Assembly (NCBI RefSeq): GCF_050947875.1
Contig: NC_134569.1
Location: 23,269,631-23,333,630 of the forward strand
Length of the DNA: 64,000 bases
Source of the DNA: Dermacentor variabilis
Taxonomy: Eukaryota > Arthropoda > Arachnida > Ixodida > Ixodidae
Direction of reading: 5' to 3'
Numbering within the stretch: position 1 is the first letter of the stretch; each line of letters opens with the position of its first letter. A program made the position numbers and the translations under genes. A model generated the notes under the pieces. That model saw only the letters and a program-made list of their open reading frames with translations. It was not told where the DNA came from and made no database searches. Below are positions 46,229 through 58,339 of this stretch, one piece after another.

Positions 46229-49009
46229 CTTGCGTTACAAACTGTACTCTCCCAAACCTGCACTTTAGTTTTTATTTTGTCTGGGCATTGACGCCAGGCC
46301 CCCTGTTACAAGCATCAATCATTCTGTGCTTCCCATTGTTCACTACCGCCTTATCATCCACCATGTTGACACGAGACGTGTTTCATACTTTTCTTTATCG
46401 AAACGACCTATGCCATATGCACTGCATGTGTGATTCGAAATGATATGCGCGCTTTTTTACTTCAACTTTAGCCTAAGATTGCATTACCTCCGGTATCGGC
46501 TCTCGAAAGAGGTTATTTCTGCCCACGGACAAGACAAATACGTTGGGGGGGGGGGGGAGGAAGAGTGGCAGTTCAGTCAATTGACAGAGGCACTCGCGGG
46601 TGTATACTCTCAAGTCAACTGCGAGTGCTCTTATTCGCCAACCACCATGTCCCATAAGCTTCACACGGGCTCTAGAAAAATTTCTGGAGATTACGTCCGA
46701 ATGTCGAGCTGTAGACGCTGGCTTACCATACAGGCATCAGAGTGGTAGCGTCGAGCGACCACCAGGAAGCGTCCTCTTGCGGCAAACCAGATATATTTGT
46801 CGGCACCCGTCTTTGTGCAATGTTTTCGCTAGCGACACGTGAATACCGATACAAGTTTTCTCTCCCACTAAGAAGCCGGCACAGCCGAGTGGTTGCATCC
46901 AAACGAGTTTATATTCCCGACTCTCGCTGGCTCAGCATTAGTTTTCACATGCTATTACCATCCTTCGTCTGTTCTCGAATGCGACTGCCACTCTAGAAGC
47001 TTTTATATAACAGCCTTGTAAAGCTTAAACCGCTTCGGCGACGCGCCCTCAGGGACGTAATCGTTGTCGTTAGCCATTAAGAGTCCACAATCCTGAGCTT
47101 CTAAGTTGTGTATTTATCCTCATTTGCATGTGATAATGGTAGCAGTAAGTGATGCTGACATCTTTCACCGATTTCTTTTAAAAGCTGATGCTACATTGGA
47201 TAGCGAGCACTAGGTGGTGCGCAATGCGCGACCTCGTGTACGAGCGATCATCATATACATCGTTTCGCATTCCTCGACGATTTGCCGTGCGTTCCGCGTC
47301 ACAAGGTCTTAATTTGCCCATTTTACCATTAGCGTCAGCCTGCCAGATCGCGCAGCTTCAGAGTCGCCACCAACGCGATAAAAGTGTGCGCGTAACAGTG
47401 CATAAAAGGAGCGGCGTGCACACAGTGACACCCTGCGGCAGCTGGCCCTCGCTGTGATCTTCCGGACAACACGTATACGCTTTTCTTCTGCGAGGTCTGC
47501 GCAGTCGAGCTCACCACTCCACGTAAGGCATCCTCGGCGTACTTTAACCTTGCAACAAAGGACAGAAACCAGGAAGCGTGTACTCAACACCAACGTTCGT
47601 GAGCCTACCAGCAAGTTTCCCTCGCCCATACTGGGCGAACGCGATATCATTCGTGCGCCTTGCTGGTGCTGTCTTTAGCAGGTCTTGTCGACTAGTTACG
47701 TTTGCTAATATCAGTTTCAGTGCAATACGACCAGCCAAACTTACAGCAACATGCGTGAATAACAAATTCGAGGGCCGGTGCTGCTCCAACCAGTTTTCAC
47801 GCTCCGTCCATGTCGAGTGTACAGACAGAAGGAGCAACACAAACACCTAAGTGGGGCCACAGGATGTAATGACGAACGCGAACATTCGAGTGTACGAGCC
47901 CAGATGTGACCGCAAGATATTGCGCCAGCAGATGTCGGAATTGAAGACGCCAAGTGAAGAACGCCGATACGTTTGTTTCGGCGCACTCTTAGTAAACACC
48001 AGTGTTGACCAGAATGTACGCCTCTGAAGAGGCTGGCGCGCGCGAGACACAGACAGAATGCTTAAGAGCTGCCCAGTAGCAGAAATGACAAGCTTCAGCA
48101 CGGAGCTTGCCTTCGCATATGCCGCATGTTTTAACGACCATGCGCGGGGCTCATCGCAACGGCTCAGCTGCCGGGGTTTTGCCGCGTACAAGCATCATTG
48201 CTTGCAGAAATAAACAAGAAAAAAAAAAAGCGGACGAAAACGGAGTTGCACTTCGGAACGGGACACGACAAATAATGTGCAATAACATGTTTAGGTGAAA
48301 CACTTTGCAGACTAGCTGCTTTGTTGACTGCGATAAACACTTATTACGAGCAGTGTGGCTGATGCTGAGGATGTTGAGGCGAACATAGATAAACTCTTTC
48401 CCCATATTTTTCTTTTTCTTTCATATACCTAACTTGCTGCTGATCCTTATCCTGTATCTCCCTTGTTGCCCACCTTGTTTTTCTAATGAAACTTAAGGTC
48501 TAGCAGTGACGGCGACAAACAGTTTATGGAAGGATGCAGGCAAGGAAAGTTTCCACCACGAAGGCCACGCACTCGATCAAGACACGACCTTTCGTCGTCA
48601 GTCCCAACGCACTGTCACTGGTCACTGCTGTCGATGCTACGGACGTCACTCGAGTTGCGGTTCGCCTCTGACACACACCACCGCCGTACAAGCGTGCACT
48701 TCGCTGTTGCCGCGCCACGCACCGCGTGCACAGGTGTCGGAGCCGCGACCGCAAGATGGGGCCGTAGACGCTTGCAGATTAGCAGGACGCTCAAACGATG
48801 CTTCTCCAGATATACACGAGAGCCATTCCCGCATGCTCGCGCGAGCTCTCCTGTTCGACCAAACTCGAAGCGGCGCAGCAGCGTCCTTTCTCTGACGTCT
48901 GTGTCTCTCACTCAGTCTTCCATTTCAACCGTCATCAACTGCCCCCCCCCCCTCCCCCCAACAGTGAAGATGATTCAAGTCACTCCTGAGGTGAACTAGT
49001 GACGAGAAA
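42682..49009. other. Unassigned; includes PDE8 3' UTR at the right
   Basis: The PDE8 stop is at 49010-49012 on the minus strand, so some part left of 49009 is its 3' UTR. I cannot place the poly(A) site; an AATAAA on the minus strand lies at about 45971-45976. Contents seen: (AT)n at 46200-46228, a G-run near 46544-46558, a C-run near 48943-48951. No coding domain or known repeat. Confidence 0.35.
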
Positions 49010-49107
49010 TTAGTGATTCCCTTGTTGACCAGACGACGGCTCTTTGTCCTTCCAATAAATGTAATTCTTCTCGATGTACTCCATGAGCTCCGGGAACTCG
49101 CCGAAGT
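49010..49107 (-). CDS. PDE8: PDE8-type cAMP phosphodiesterase, last coding exon
   Basis: Minus strand, after acceptor GTGCACGCAG. The first two bases AC complete a GAC codon with the G left by the previous exon, then FGEFPELMEYIEKNYIYWKD, and a short tail ending GNH before TAA (49010-49012). In animal PDE8 the catalytic domain ends with a matching helix (pattern LPDLMQHL..N..YWK). This exon is the C-terminal helix of the domain, with a tail shorter than the human tail I recall. Confidence rests on the match of all four exons and on exact phase agreement. Confidence 0.85.
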
Positions 49108-49793
49108 CTGCGTGCACAGAGAAAAAAACGGGTAATAGGAGAGTCAGTGCGAAAACCTTTCGACAGCTTATGTGCCAAAGTAAAAATACATTACAGCAAA
49201 AGCATATGCGACGACCTCTATCCGACTTTTCGCTCGCACACCTCCCCTTGTTTAAAAAACGAAATTGTTGAAGCAGTCTTTAAGAAAGCTCCAACATGAG
49301 TTTTGAATGAAGCAGCACAGCCATGGAAATTTTCTTCAATAACCCTTTCATAGCACTTCGCCTCAGGTGAATAACAAAGAGCCAGTAACCATATATTCTA
49401 ACGACCCATTTCATTTTCTGTTCTCTGCGCACTCTGTCATTGACTCGGGCGGGGTTCATACGTCGCCGAAGCGCACGTATCGCTAAGATCGGCGGTGAAG
49501 CATCATAAGAAATGATGAACTGAAAATTTGACGGAACGCTACGAAACAAAACAAAACACTTTCACAAATGTTTGCCAAGCCAAGCAGCTCATATATCGAA
49601 GGCAGTGAAGCTATACCAGGGAATCATCGCACACTTGAGAAGATTTTTGTCACTGCCTTAAATCTACCCGATATTTTGCAAACGCTTCAATGCGTCTGGT
49701 GCGATTCCTTCGTTATATCCTTGCTTTTGTACAGAGACCTACTCTCTCCATTAAGATCATAAAAAAAACTACCACTACCACACGACTGTACTC

Positions 49794-49836
49794 ATAAGAA
49801 CAGATACTAAATTGATCTTAGCCAAGAGGCCAAGAG
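49794..49836 (-). pseudogene. U2 snRNA 5' fragment
   Basis: The minus strand reads ttggctaagatcaa, then ttagtatctgttcttat, i.e. the 5' ~45 nt of U2 snRNA including the branch-point-pairing region, with one deleted base and a changed GUAGUA (TTAGTA). The similarity stops abruptly at 49794, so it is a truncated pseudogene. No Sm site or promoter elements. It lies in sense orientation in the last PDE8 intron. Confidence 0.75.
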
Positions 49837-50189
49837 CCGGCGAAACACGACAACAATAGGCTGAGATAAACCGGCAAAGTAATTGTCTATTCGAGTGAAG
49901 CACGCGCAAGGTAACTTATTCTATAACTCTCGATAATTACGTTTCAAAACAAATTCGGAGTTTTGATGCAGGCTACGTTTGTGGCTTTGTCATTTGATAC
50001 TGACTATACGCCGTCGCACGCTGCCAGCCTTCGCCGGCCAACTCCGCAGCCGCCGCAGCGCGGAAACCTAACATTCGCTGTTAGACGGGCCAAAATGTTG
50101 CTTCACGTCACAATTAGGAGTTTTGCCTACTTCTGTCATTCCCAACGTCCTGCTCCCTTTTGTTTTTTTTTCTTCTTGTCGAAACTGCA

Positions 50190-50390
50190 CAGTGGTTTAC
50201 GAGGAACATCGCGCGGAGGGCTCGGGATTATTTTCGATCAATCGCACGTCAATCTAAGCGTACCTAACTCTAAGTGCACGCGCTTTTCTGCATTTCGCCC
50301 CCATGAAAATTCGGCGGTGCCGCGGCCGGGAAACGAACCCGCGACCTGATGCTCTGCAGCAGTACGCCATAGCCCTATGGACAAAAAATG
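50190..50390 (-). repeat. Ruka-like SINE variant, diverged
   Basis: Minus-strand head with B box ggtcgcgggttcgtttcccg, then tgggggcgaaatgcagaaa and gtgcacttagagttaggt. The 3' part differs from the other copies (cctcgtaaaccactgtgcag), so it is a subfamily or older copy. Confidence 0.7.
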
Positions 50391-51900
50391 TTTTGTAGCA
50401 GGCTAAACAGCTGGGCGAGTTGGTATGGTAACACATTTCGTTGCAGCGTTAAAAGACGTAAGGGCCAAAAACAGCGCTCTTGTCTCAGCGCACGTCTTTT
50501 CGTGCTGCGGCAAAGTGTGTCCCCATGCACAGCTGCTAATTGGCGGCTTGCCAGGTTTTGGCGGCGCCAACCACCACGTCGCCGTGCTGCGCTTCTCCAG
50601 TTTACAGTGCTGCTCGACTCCCTTCCGGTGCAGCCAGCTCTGCCTGTTGGCGTTCCGTTGCTTCGCCGTTTACGGCCGGGGAAAAGTGACGGGAGGGAGG
50701 AGTCCCTACGGTGCATTTTTAGCTTCGCAAAAATATACGTTCCGCCGCAGAGATAGTGATTACTGGTGAAAATAACAGAAAAGTACAGTGACACAACTGT
50801 CCCTCGACGGCATTGCACGGCAAAAGGGAGAAAGGGAATAAAAGGTGAAAAGGCCCGCACTACGATGTCCCCTTCCGCAAAAGCCATCTTGGATTTCTCA
50901 TTGGCTACGGAAATATCACACCGGTTGCATCATCGCAGGCAAGTTTCTTTTCTTTTTTGTCACTGCCACCTTGATGCTTTGCTCAGCAGCCATGTTCAGG
51001 CACTTGGCGCAATAGTGCGGCACCCTCGTCACCGTACTACAGCGAAAATCCCGCTATAATATGTTAACAAGCGTCTATATGCAATGGCGGCTGAGACGCA
51101 AGCTTGGTCGCATTGTCGCAGTCGTTATATGAGCCGTGATTTTTTTCCCTTCGTGATTTGTGTTCGTAGTGCATGCATTTCTCTCAGGAGGCGTTGATAT
51201 TCGTGCTTTAACAGGAAGCGTTACCTCGCGGGGTTCCTCTGGAGAAATCGTTTTGCTCGACATACACATTGATGGCGAACATTTAAATGAGGTGTTGCAT
51301 TTAAAACGTACTGACTGTTGGGAGTAAATTTTTTTATCCAGTTCGTCCATATTATGAAGAATAACCTGAAATGAAAAACACTTCCCAGAAATGAAGCGTC
51401 TCGTTTACAACTTGATTACTCCTCGACGAAGGAGGATATTCCAACACTGAATTGCATCCCTTAGAATATCCAAGGCAGACAAAATGGACGTATTTATACA
51501 GTGATCTGAAGTAAGCTCCTACTTTGCAAATATCATTTTTCCAAAACTCGCGCAAAAAAAGTAACAAGTTCAGGTAACCTGTAAAGTAATATACCTGGCT
51601 GCTTTTGAATGGGTGTAATTACGATGTATGTTTTGCAATTGGAGTTCTGAATTTATCAACTTTTCACACCCTACTTTGAATTGTGCTTTCAACAGTCAAT
51701 AGAATTTACCTTCTTTTTTCCCTCTAAAGGGCTCAGCTACAACCTAATGAGACCATTTTTATACTTCACATGCATAACTGTGTAACAAAATCGCTTTTGG
51801 CTCCGGGATGAGGCTACCTTTTATGAAAGATATAAAGAGAAGTAGTTGCATGAAGAAATAAAAATAATAACGATCTAGCTTCACGGTCACGGAAAAAGTT

Positions 51901-51960
51901 AAGGCACATAGAAACGACGCGTTGCGCTGCGTTGCAAAGAGTCGTTTTTCTATGTGCCTT
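51901..51960. repeat. Snap-back hairpin
   Basis: aaggcacatagaaacgac (51901-51918) pairs with gtcgtttttctatgtgcctt (51941-51960) with a 2-nt bulge and a 22-nt loop. In the last PDE8 intron. Confidence 0.8.
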
Positions 51961-53344
51961 CACTTTGTTCATGTCCTTAGCGTTGTTTTCGCCTGAATGT
52001 AAACAACCAGCTAGCCGATGCTTTGACGCTAATAAATTTCACAGAACCCTCAACGAGGTGATTTAGTAGCTATACGCGATGTGGGTACGACTTCCTGCCT
52101 CCGCAGAAGCGTTACGATGGGGATTAAATGTAAAAAACGATCTTGTATTGTTACTTGTATCGGTGATCGAAATTACTTCAGAGCCCTCCCCTATATATTA
52201 CATTTCCGAGAACTCTTTAATTTATTTAGGATGCTAAGCACGTTTGCCTGTGCCTTCATACACTTTATTACCGCCGTACTGGATCTTGACTCATGCCTTC
52301 TCACAACATTGCAAGCTTAGCAAACCGTCAAGACTGCGTCGTATTACACAAGCGAACTGTGAGTACATTCAGCCAGAAGTACATCAGGGTGGAAACGGAA
52401 GTCAAAAACAAATTATTTATAAACCGGCGACGTTGGAACGATGCTAGAGCAACGCTTAGGAGTTCCGGCCAAAAACTGTGGAGGCTCTCTTGAACCCGAA
52501 AGTCGCCTGAGTGATATAAATCTCGTCACAGTTCTTGCATTATTCTTTGCTTTCGCATGCAGGAAACGATACTCCAGCTCGCATGGCGAAGTATCACAGC
52601 TTGACTTTCAAGCTCCCAAAACAGCCGCTGCAGAACGTTGGCAATAAACTAAATTTATACTCTTCTGCTGGCAACATTCGTCCCCTTGGCAGTACTTTGG
52701 CAGGCACTCGGCGTCTTACGGTAAGAAGGCGCCGAGAGTGAAACCTTGTAAGTGGTTTAGTTTTATAAATGTACCTTTCTTTTCTTTTTCAAAATTACCG
52801 AGGAAAGATACAAGAGTCTCGAAGGGTTCCTATGCCGCAATTATGTGTAGGGCTAGACAACGTCAAGCAGTCGGAGTGGATTGAAGCTGAAGCGTATCTG
52901 GGGAGAAAAAAAAATAAAGGCTTGTGATAACTAACATACATACTTTAATGACTCAGCAAAAATTGAGGCTAGTATAATGTAAGGATTTCTTTCGCTCGAT
53001 TCTGTTCTTTTCTTACTATCTACGACGCATGACAGGCCAATCCCAGACATAACGTTGGCAGAGCGCCACTCGGACAATGGACAAAGCGTGGAAAGGAGAA
53101 ATAATTGAAATACATGCAATCATTACATTATCGCTCCCAAGTGTTATAGCAGGCGACACATCGAAATGTACTACTAGGGGAATAGGTATGTTGCGAGATG
53201 AAACGTATGCGCGCCAGCATTGCTAAAGCTACTGAAGTGCGTGATTTGTAAGGGTGCACTTCATCCGCGTAAATATGTGCCGTCGTGTAAAGTAGAAAAA
53301 TATGAACACAATATAGTAGGGCATAGGCGGGTAGAGTGACTTGC

Positions 53345-53474
53345 CTGACCAGGCCCTGAACATGTCGCGCACAAAGTAGTTGATGAAGCCCGTCTGTGAG
53401 TTCGGGATGCTGCAGGTGGCACGGTCGAAAGCAGGCATCACCACGGTCAGACCGAGACGCTTCTCATCGTCCGT
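53345..53474 (-). CDS. PDE8: PDE8 catalytic-domain exon with the purine-selecting Gln
   Basis: Minus strand, after acceptor CATGCGCAG (phase 0). It encodes [20 protein letters not shown], then [14 protein letters not shown] and VRDMFRAWS, leaving one base (G) at the donor. The SQ in PNSQTGF is the invariant glutamine that selects the purine ring in PDEs, and the (E/D)EKxxGLxVVMPxFDR run is the PDE8 version rather than PDE4 or PDE7. 43 codons plus one base. The donor is GC, see the intron entry. Confidence 0.9.
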
Positions 53475-54064
53475 CTGCGCATGCGCAATTACCCCAAGAC
53501 ATAACAACAGGTTACCGTAATGACAAAGCGCATGACCTTTGGCACATGCATTCATGAGCAGTACTAATGGCGCCTCTAACACCGCTTTGTGAATCGTCAC
53601 TGGCGAGGATAATTTGTTAAAATGCTTAAAATGTGCTGTGCGTCATTAAGGCGACATAAACATGCCATAAATTCCTCAAACCAGAATAAGAGCAGCAGAA
53701 TCCAGGCGGGTTTTGCGAACATGACTAGAAATGCGTACGAAAAAACAGCATTATGATGTGATATGCCATCGACAACAGCATATTTACAACCGCATAACTT
53801 CCTTCGAACAGAGCCCGCGTTTTCCTAAAAGTGCTCATTATGCGCATTTTGGAACCTCAAAGTTCTTTTTTCAATAACGCAAAGATTTCATGAGTAGAAT
53901 GGAAACTGCCTACACGATGCCTAGAAGTTCTGCGACACCTTCTGACTTCAGAGCAATTTACTTCAAGTACGGCAAGAACTTCAGTATTTGGTCTGCCCTC
54001 ACTGTCAGCATCGCAGGACTCACCACAGCCATGCAGAATTGTGTTGGGAGACAGCCGCACGTAC

Positions 54065-54229
54065 CTGGGCGCAGTACTCTTCAGCGATACGGTGTGCCCA
54101 CTGGATGCACAGGTTAATGGGCCGAGCCGGGTTCGACACGTCGGAGCACTTGATGAGCATGCGCTTGATGAGGATGATGTTCTCGGCAGAGCGCAGTGAG
54201 CCAGTTTCTCCTCCGTGCTCTTGTAAGGG
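54065..54229 (-). CDS. PDE8: PDE8 catalytic-domain exon with the metal-binding Asp
   Basis: Minus strand, acceptor TTCGCAG, 55 codons in phase 0 at both ends. It begins [10 protein letters not shown], then [38 protein letters not shown] and CAQ before GTAC. The Asp in KCSDVSNP is the conserved metal-coordinating residue of class I PDEs. The exon joins 58340-58565 in frame. An alternative acceptor 10 bp further in (TTACAAG) would break the frame. Confidence 0.9.
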
Positions 54230-54939
54230 CTGCGAACGTGTGGCGCGGTGCGGTTTAAGCGTCGGGAAAAAAGATAATGCCACATCAGACACTGAGAAAA
54301 CAGTTCGTTCAGCCTGAATGCCGGCTTGCATTTGGACAAAATTTTCGTGAGCAGATCCGCTTTGAACTACAGGATCTCACAACGAACAGAGTGCAAAGAT
54401 CGCGAACTACATAATAGATCTCGGAGGTGACAGTCGCCATTTCCTCCAAATACGTGAGCGTCTCATACGCCGTGACTTTAGTTTTTGCGATCACCGCGAA
54501 GCACGTGCTTGTACGCAAAATATTGAACCATCTATTCTGCCAGTTTTGATAAAGTACACCACTGCGTACCGTAGCCTTACACATTTCTTAACAAGGAACG
54601 TCAGGTCAAGTAATATTAAAAAATGCTCGACACCGTCAGTAATTATACACAGTGGTAATTTCTTTATATCAACGGGCGCGGTTGCGTTGAACAGAATCTG
54701 TCACTTTAATTCAAGGGCGTTCGAGTCGTTTAGTACGGCTGTAAAAGAAAGGGTACCTGAATACAGCAGCTGGGTTTGAATAACAGAGCTCATGCGTACT
54801 CGCAGTCGCATGAAGACACGCCATTTCTCTGGTTTGTATCATTGTACCATAAATCTAGAAGCGGCGATAGGATTGTTTCATTATGGCTTGTTGCTGGGCT
54901 AATTACGAAGGGCGGTCAAGTCGGACGCCGTGTTTATCA

Positions 54940-56238
54940 GCCTAAAACATAAACGCGTGGAAGTGATCTCATTTCCCGCCATACTATCCCTTGAAACTGT
55001 CGCACTTATCCCAGCATTGTATAAACGCATAAATGCCAGCAGCATAGAAAAATGTCTTCGTCTGTCGCATCCATGAACGGACGAGCCGTTTGACATCATC
55101 GTCACTGCTGAAGTGTTGGCCGCCCTGGAACTTATTCAGTGGTTCGAACAAATGACCGACACCTAGAGCAAGGTCGAGACTCCACGGCGGATGCAACAGC
55201 ATACCTGCCAGCCGAGATCCTGCAAAGTTAACATTGTGCAGTGCGCTGTATGCTAGCACGCGCCGTCCTGTTTGAAGAAAACGTCCCGTGGTAATCAGGC
55301 CAGGTCGTCCCTTCCTGTGTGCACTGTGCACACGTTGGAGAACTTCACAGCAGTGCTCGCCTTTGATGGTCTCAGACACCAAGGAGGAAATAACGATAAA
55401 TGACGCCAAATTCATCTAAAAAATTTCACCGACGATTACGATCCTCCCTAATGGGAAATTTGAACGCAGCTGTATAGGTGTTTTCATTTGCGATATATTG
55501 GCTGTCGTGGTGTATCGTGCGGCACATCGCAAACGGAGCGCAGTGCTGCGCGACCGCCTCACTAATCGGGAGACCGCGCGGGTGACGCGTGGGCGCGATT
55601 CACCGCAGCCGCCGCAGACATCTGTCCGCTCATGCAGCGCTTTGTTTCCATATACTTTGTCGGTGGCGTCATCGGTGAGCAGACGACGCGCGTTACTCCG
55701 TCGCCATCTCGTAGCCGTCGCCGCCGCAGAGCCCGTATTGGCGGCACTGCACTTTTCTTCTCACGCCTTGCGCCATACCCTCATCCTCCGATTTCCGCCT
55801 CGTTGTTCCGCTGCACCCTCCTCCCCCGCTTTTCTACTCACGCTCTCTTCGCTATCGTCGTCTTTCGTGTCCCGCTGCGCTCCGCTCTGTCATCCTTCGC
55901 TGTGCTCGTTCACTCGGTTACGCCGAAGGACGACGCCGAGAGACGCCGACTCTAAACGCAGGAACGGGCACCTAAAAGCTGCGCTCTAAAATTGTGCCAA
56001 GAGTTTTGTTACCGACGAGCGGGCCTCGTCCGTCATCGTCTTTCACTGACGTCCAGCTGTCTCGAAACAGTTTGCACCACTCAAATATTGCGCCGCGGCT
56101 TAGTAACTCGTCACCATGCTGAGCATGAAGTATAGTACGAATTTTAGTCAGTCTTAGGCCTTCTTTGATGAGTAACTTCATTAAAATGTGTTGTTCCATA
56201 ACAACGTTCATAGGCTCCTCTGCCATTTTGTTTAACAC
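54940..56238 (-). pseudogene. mariner-type transposase, decayed and split
   Basis: The N-terminal HTH part on the minus strand from Met near 56208 reads MEQHILMKLLIKEGLRLTKI, DELLSRGAIFEWCKLFRD and VKDDDGRGPLV, the usual start of a mariner transposase. The C-terminal part (55425-54984) has RVHSAHRKGRPGLITTGRFL, LLHPPWSLDLALGVGHLFEP and FFYAAGIYAFIQCWDKC. The second catalytic Asp (normally in HDNARPH) is gone and the third region is altered. The middle is replaced by a GC-rich block (55450-55990). The element lies in the PDE8 intron between 54230 and 58339. Its ends are not resolved. Confidence 0.8.
55450..55990. repeat. GC-rich block inserted in the mariner
   Basis: About 540 bp, non-coding and rich in CG, lying between the two conserved halves of the mariner transposase. 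The edges look like gcgatatattggctgtcg (left) and agctgcgctctaaaattgtg (right). No inverted ends found, so the class is unknown. Confidence 0.5.
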
Positions 56239-56359
56239 GTCACATCCAGCGCGAAGCGACTTCGGCGCACCGCAGCGTGATAGCCGAGAAATTCTGGTGA
56301 AACTATGGTAAACAGATAGCGCTTTAGAATAACTTCAGTTTGGTCTAGTTGGTATTTAC

Positions 56360-56534
56360 TGCATATCATATTGACCGCAAATAAGACGGGGACCGCAAGT
56401 AAGACGGGGACCGCAAGTAAGACGGGGACCGCAAATAAACCAGGAACACATAAACAACACGGGCTACCGCCCGTGTTGTTTATGTGTTCTCTTCCGCCTG
56501 TCCCCGTTTTTATTTGCAGTCAATATGATATGCA
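56360..56534. repeat. Palindromic element with internal tandem units
   Basis: Outer arms (tgcatatcatattgaccgca at 56360, mirrored at 56515-56534) enclose three to four 18-bp units accgcaagtaagacgggg (56374-56435) and an inner perfect 21-bp stem gaacacataaacaacacggg(c) with a four-base loop tacc (56444-56489). No ORF. In a PDE8 intron. Confidence 0.85.
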
Positions 56535-56766
56535 GACAGCGATGTGCGTATGTGTACGCTGAATTCCTTTAGTATAGGGATATGTGAACACTAGGGAAAA
56601 TCCGGGTTTGACTTGAGCGAGCCTCATAGTTTCGAATCACGATGAACGTTTAACACCGAGAAAATCAATCACACTTTTAATCGACTTTCAATCATATTTT
56701 TTTTTACTGAAGTGTACAGTGTATGCGAACAAAATCGGACGTAAGAAAAAAAATAAGAGTGTTCAT

Positions 56767-56886
56767 GGTAGCTGTTGCGTGACAGATGCGGACGAAAGGA
56801 ATAGAAGGGGACACAATAAGGCGCTAACTAACAATTGTGTCCCTTTATGTTCCTTTCGTCCGCGCCTGTCGCGCTGTAGCTACTGC
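56767..56886. repeat. 120-bp long hairpin
   Basis: Arms 56767-56816 and 56832-56886 pair over ~50 bp with mismatches (core gcggacgaaaggaa and gggacacaat). The loop contains ggcgctaactaac. It is of pre-miRNA size, but the arms look like an inverted duplication. In a PDE8 intron. Confidence 0.75.
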
Positions 56887-58339
56887 CAGACGCCGGCTTT
56901 TTCGCTCAATGAGCCATTTGACGCATTCGCATAAAAAAAGTACTGTCAAAGAGTGGAGCACATACGCCGCCACGACAATGAATGCTCTAACGGGCGGAAA
57001 TGGCCTTTGTGAAGCTAACACGGTGCTCGCTAAGCGTTTGATATAAGCACTGATCAAGTCGCCTGATGTACGCCTTGCCCTCAAAGCACAGAATACAGTA
57101 AGTTGATATACGGCTTCCTTGATGAGAAGAGATGCAATGCCCTATATCCGGTTATAAGAATAAGGCGGACTAGTGTGAATATGAGGCGGACACGCGCGAG
57201 TGCAGAAGAATTTGTGTTTGTGTCCAAATGCTTTCTTTTTATTTCTACACGCCGGACTTGATCTATATGTATCGCGCACTTGTGAAAGTAAAATTACTGG
57301 TTGAAGGCCAGCGACTCTTTGCGTAGCCTTATTGTCAAACATGTCCCTCTATTCCTGTACTGTTGTCACCATGAGTCAGATTAAATAAGGTCTTTCTTCA
57401 GCAGAACACATCTCGAGTACTCGAGAATACTCGTGCTTTCGACAGCAATAGTGAGCTATTAGCACGATTTATTCGCCCTCTGTACGTCATGTACCTGAAA
57501 CATGTCGCATGTGGCACATGTCACTATGTAATTGTTGACTACAACTTAGAGCAGCTAGCAGTATGTACGCTGCATATGCTGTAGCAGTGTTTTAACGACG
57601 ACAAGTAAAGACAATATGGGCTAATGAATGCAGCAGAGACCGAAGTAAGTTAGCCAGCGCCATACGAAAACATACCGTATTTATTAGACTTTCGGGCGGC
57701 CTACGAATCTAGGCCAACTCGTAAAATATGGAAAGTCAGGAAATAAATATTTTCTTGAATGTAAGACGAACGAAAAATAAAACACATTCGAGTGCGAAAA
57801 GAACATGCAAAAGATAACTGTCATTTTGGGCTACATTTGAAGCACAGTTCGTGTTTCTGCCCGAGCAGCGTCCCGTCAGCATCTCATCGGCACTGGCTTT
57901 GGTGTACACGGGCCTGCCGAGGATCCCGCCTGCTGCGAATCTAGGGTCCCTTCAGCCCATCATTGACGGTCCCCTTTGGGGAACCTGCGAAGGTGGCTTC
58001 GAGACCTGTGCTCCCTAAGAACACTGTTTTACATCATAAAGGTGTGAGAACTCAGTTACGCAGCTTGGGTGTTTTTCGTGTACGAGTTTCTCGGATTGGA
58101 ATGCACTTGCGAAGGATTTTTCCACCTCGAGGTATCTGCCTTCTTGCAATCGGCAGTGTCTGGCGGTCCCGGCCAAGCCGCATTTTCGAATCTAAAACAA
58201 CTACCAACTTTCGTGCATTATTCTTTAAGAAATATTATCGGCTTACATTTGAGTAAACACGGCAATAGTCGTGAAAAATATTGCGAGACCTGCAATTCCT
58301 AGAATGCCGAAAACTACCGCGCTATTTGTGGCCAACTAC
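56887..58339 (-). other. PDE8: PDE8 intron, remainder
   Basis: No further feature recognised apart from AT-rich stretches near 57670-57800. The donor CCCGAG|GTAG is at 58340/58339. Confidence 0.6.

Larger units (their letters stand above)
49108..53344 (-). other. PDE8: PDE8 last intron, GC-AG boundaries
   Basis: The donor reads TCAG|GCAAGT (exon end 53345) and the acceptor CACGCAG (49108-49109). GC donors need a strong match elsewhere, and CAG|GCAAGT is the standard form. No GT alternative near 53345 keeps the frame. Contents: a U2 fragment, a SINE, a hairpin and, at 50399-50760, a GC-rich block that may be another interspersed repeat. Otherwise nothing recognised. Confidence 0.75.

Noticed and set aside
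50375..50887. 170-aa minus-strand ORF, and overlapping 122- and 114-aa plus-strand ORFs
   Set aside because: No domain, no splice context, overlapping open frames on both strands in GC-rich DNA inside the PDE8 intron.
56371..56562. CRISPR-like array from the 18-bp units
   Set aside because: Units are directly adjacent without spacers, only three to four copies, in a eukaryotic palindromic repeat.
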